Shown piece after piece: positions 4,652 through 5,006 of a stretch of 5,006 bases of DNA. The DNA comes from Micrococcaceae bacterium UBA6021 (GTDB lineage: Bacteria; Actinomycetota; Actinomycetes; Actinomycetales; Micrococcaceae). The position numbers and the translations under genes were made by a program. Within the stretch, counting starts at the first letter, position 1. The number at the start of each line of letters is the position of its first letter. The stretch covers positions 19,187 through 24,192 of the forward strand of contig DIZT01000196.1 of assembly GCA_002427975.1 (NCBI GenBank), given 5' to 3'. The notes under the pieces are model-generated. The model did no database searches and was not told the DNA's origin. It saw only the letters and a list, made by a program, of their open reading frames with translations.

Positions 4652-4879
4652 ATGACCATCGCCGAACTACCCTCGGCACGCGCCCGCGGCCGGAACGGCG
4701 GACGTCCCAACAAGATGACTCCTGCCAAACTGCGTCCAGGCCTGGCATCCATGGACGAGCCTGACACCAAAGTCAGCGACCTCTGCGCCGAACTTGGCAT
4801 CACACGCCAGACCCTGCATCGGCACGTGTCGCCAACGGGGGAACTGCGCCCCGACAGCAAAAAGCTACTCTCCCGATAG
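4652..4879 (+). pseudogene. Serine recombinase (resolvase/invertase family) remnant: C-terminal HTH only
   Basis: The 75-residue frame matches the extreme C terminus of Hin/Tn3-resolvase-type serine recombinases: the linker ARARGRNGGRPNKMTPAKL (9-27), the helix-turn-helix VSDLCAELGITRQTLHRHV (41-59), and the ending SPTGELRPDSKKLLSR (60-75). Full-length members have about 180-210 residues, with a catalytic domain of about 120 residues holding the nucleophilic serine near residue 10 and a long dimer helix. All of that is missing, and the 36 bases back to the permease stop cannot encode it. Family likeness starts at about residue 8-9; the first residues (MTIAELPS) seem to come from flanking DNA. 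The ATG has no ribosome binding site and no TANNNT box at 6 nt. It could bind DNA if translated but cannot recombine it. A decayed mobile-element gene is the likeliest reading. Confidence 0.82.
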
Positions 4880-4900
4880 GCGCCGACGCGAGAGTAGCTT
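4862..4900. repeat. Perfect 11-bp inverted repeat across the recombinase stop codon
   Basis: AAGCTACTCTC (4862-4872) is repeated in inverted form as GAGAGTAGCTT (4890-4900) with 17 bases between. The left arm lies in the last codons of the recombinase remnant and the TAG stop (4877-4879) lies in the loop. Downstream are only short T runs, so it is a moderate terminator candidate. It could equally be an end or recombination site of the element to which the recombinase belonged. Confidence 0.55.
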
Positions 4901-5006
4901 GAGCAATCATCTTTGGGTACAAGTTCACCCGATGCCGGATATCGCCGCGCGACCTCATCCGTCAAGCGTTGTTCTGTCGCACTGGGGCGGCGTCAACGTC
5001 GGGCCA
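4901..5006. other. Right-edge region with no recognised gene
   Basis: No start codon with a ribosome binding site and no recognisable protein motif is visible here. On the minus strand a frame is open from the window edge to a TGA at 4964-4962 (14 codons, ending in APVRQNNA) and could be the end of a gene converging from the right. A plus-strand frame is also open to the edge. Neither is long enough to call. Confidence 0.35.

Noticed and set aside
4652..4879. Intact small transcription factor
   Set aside because: The sequence fits the C terminus of serine recombinases so closely, including the GRP linker and the ending, that truncation is the simpler reading. No ribosome binding site precedes the ATG.
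4519..4965. Minus-strand frame of 148 codons over the recombinase remnant
   Set aside because: It is Arg/Ser-rich and has no motif. The plus strand carries a clear recombinase HTH, and the frame also runs into the permease gene.
1..5006. CRISPR array, toxin-antitoxin pair, defence island or biosynthetic cluster
   Set aside because: No spaced repeats, toxin or nuclease motifs, or assembly-line enzymes are visible. The genes are mostly single units with ordinary or unknown functions.

Overview
The window is GC-rich, compactly coded DNA with actinobacterial traits: GTG starts, promoter-to-ATG leaderless architecture and actinobacterial families such as DUF5997. The proteins look most like those of the Arthrobacter/Pseudarthrobacter group (Micrococcaceae). 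That placement is inference from general likeness, as there is no rRNA or marker gene.

Layout: positions 1-72 hold the tail of an unidentified protein, followed after a short gap by a small lipoprotein (90-425). Convergent to it is a minus-strand protein (438-1187) built from a LysR-type effector-binding domain without its DNA-binding domain and with a basic C-terminal tail. It is divergent from a DUF5997 gene (1278-1682); the 90-bp space between them has a TANNNT box exactly 6 nt before each start codon and a perfect tandem 11-bp repeat. A long hairpin (1705-1753) separates DUF5997 from a convergent VOC/glyoxalase-fold gene (1776-2156, minus). A divergent plus-strand membrane protein (2315-2920) follows, then a small acidic DUF6919-like protein (2974-3591) and a full-length AEC-family permease (3695-4615) preceded by a structured leader. 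The right end carries a decayed serine recombinase: only its C-terminal helix-turn-helix survives (4652-4879), with an 11-bp inverted repeat across its stop codon. The last 106 bases hold no recognised gene.

The genes do not form one pathway. Most look like single-gene chromosomal transcription units. The best candidate for a functional pair is the divergent LysR-like effector domain plus DUF5997. The strongest sequence-level pattern is four genes (438-1187, 1278-1682, 1776-2156, 2974-3591) with TANNNT-N6-start codon, which predicts leaderless transcripts and fixes their starts. The recombinase fragment marks a past mobile-element event at the right edge. I see no CRISPR, tRNA, rRNA or intact insertion sequence, and no convincing large undescribed system.
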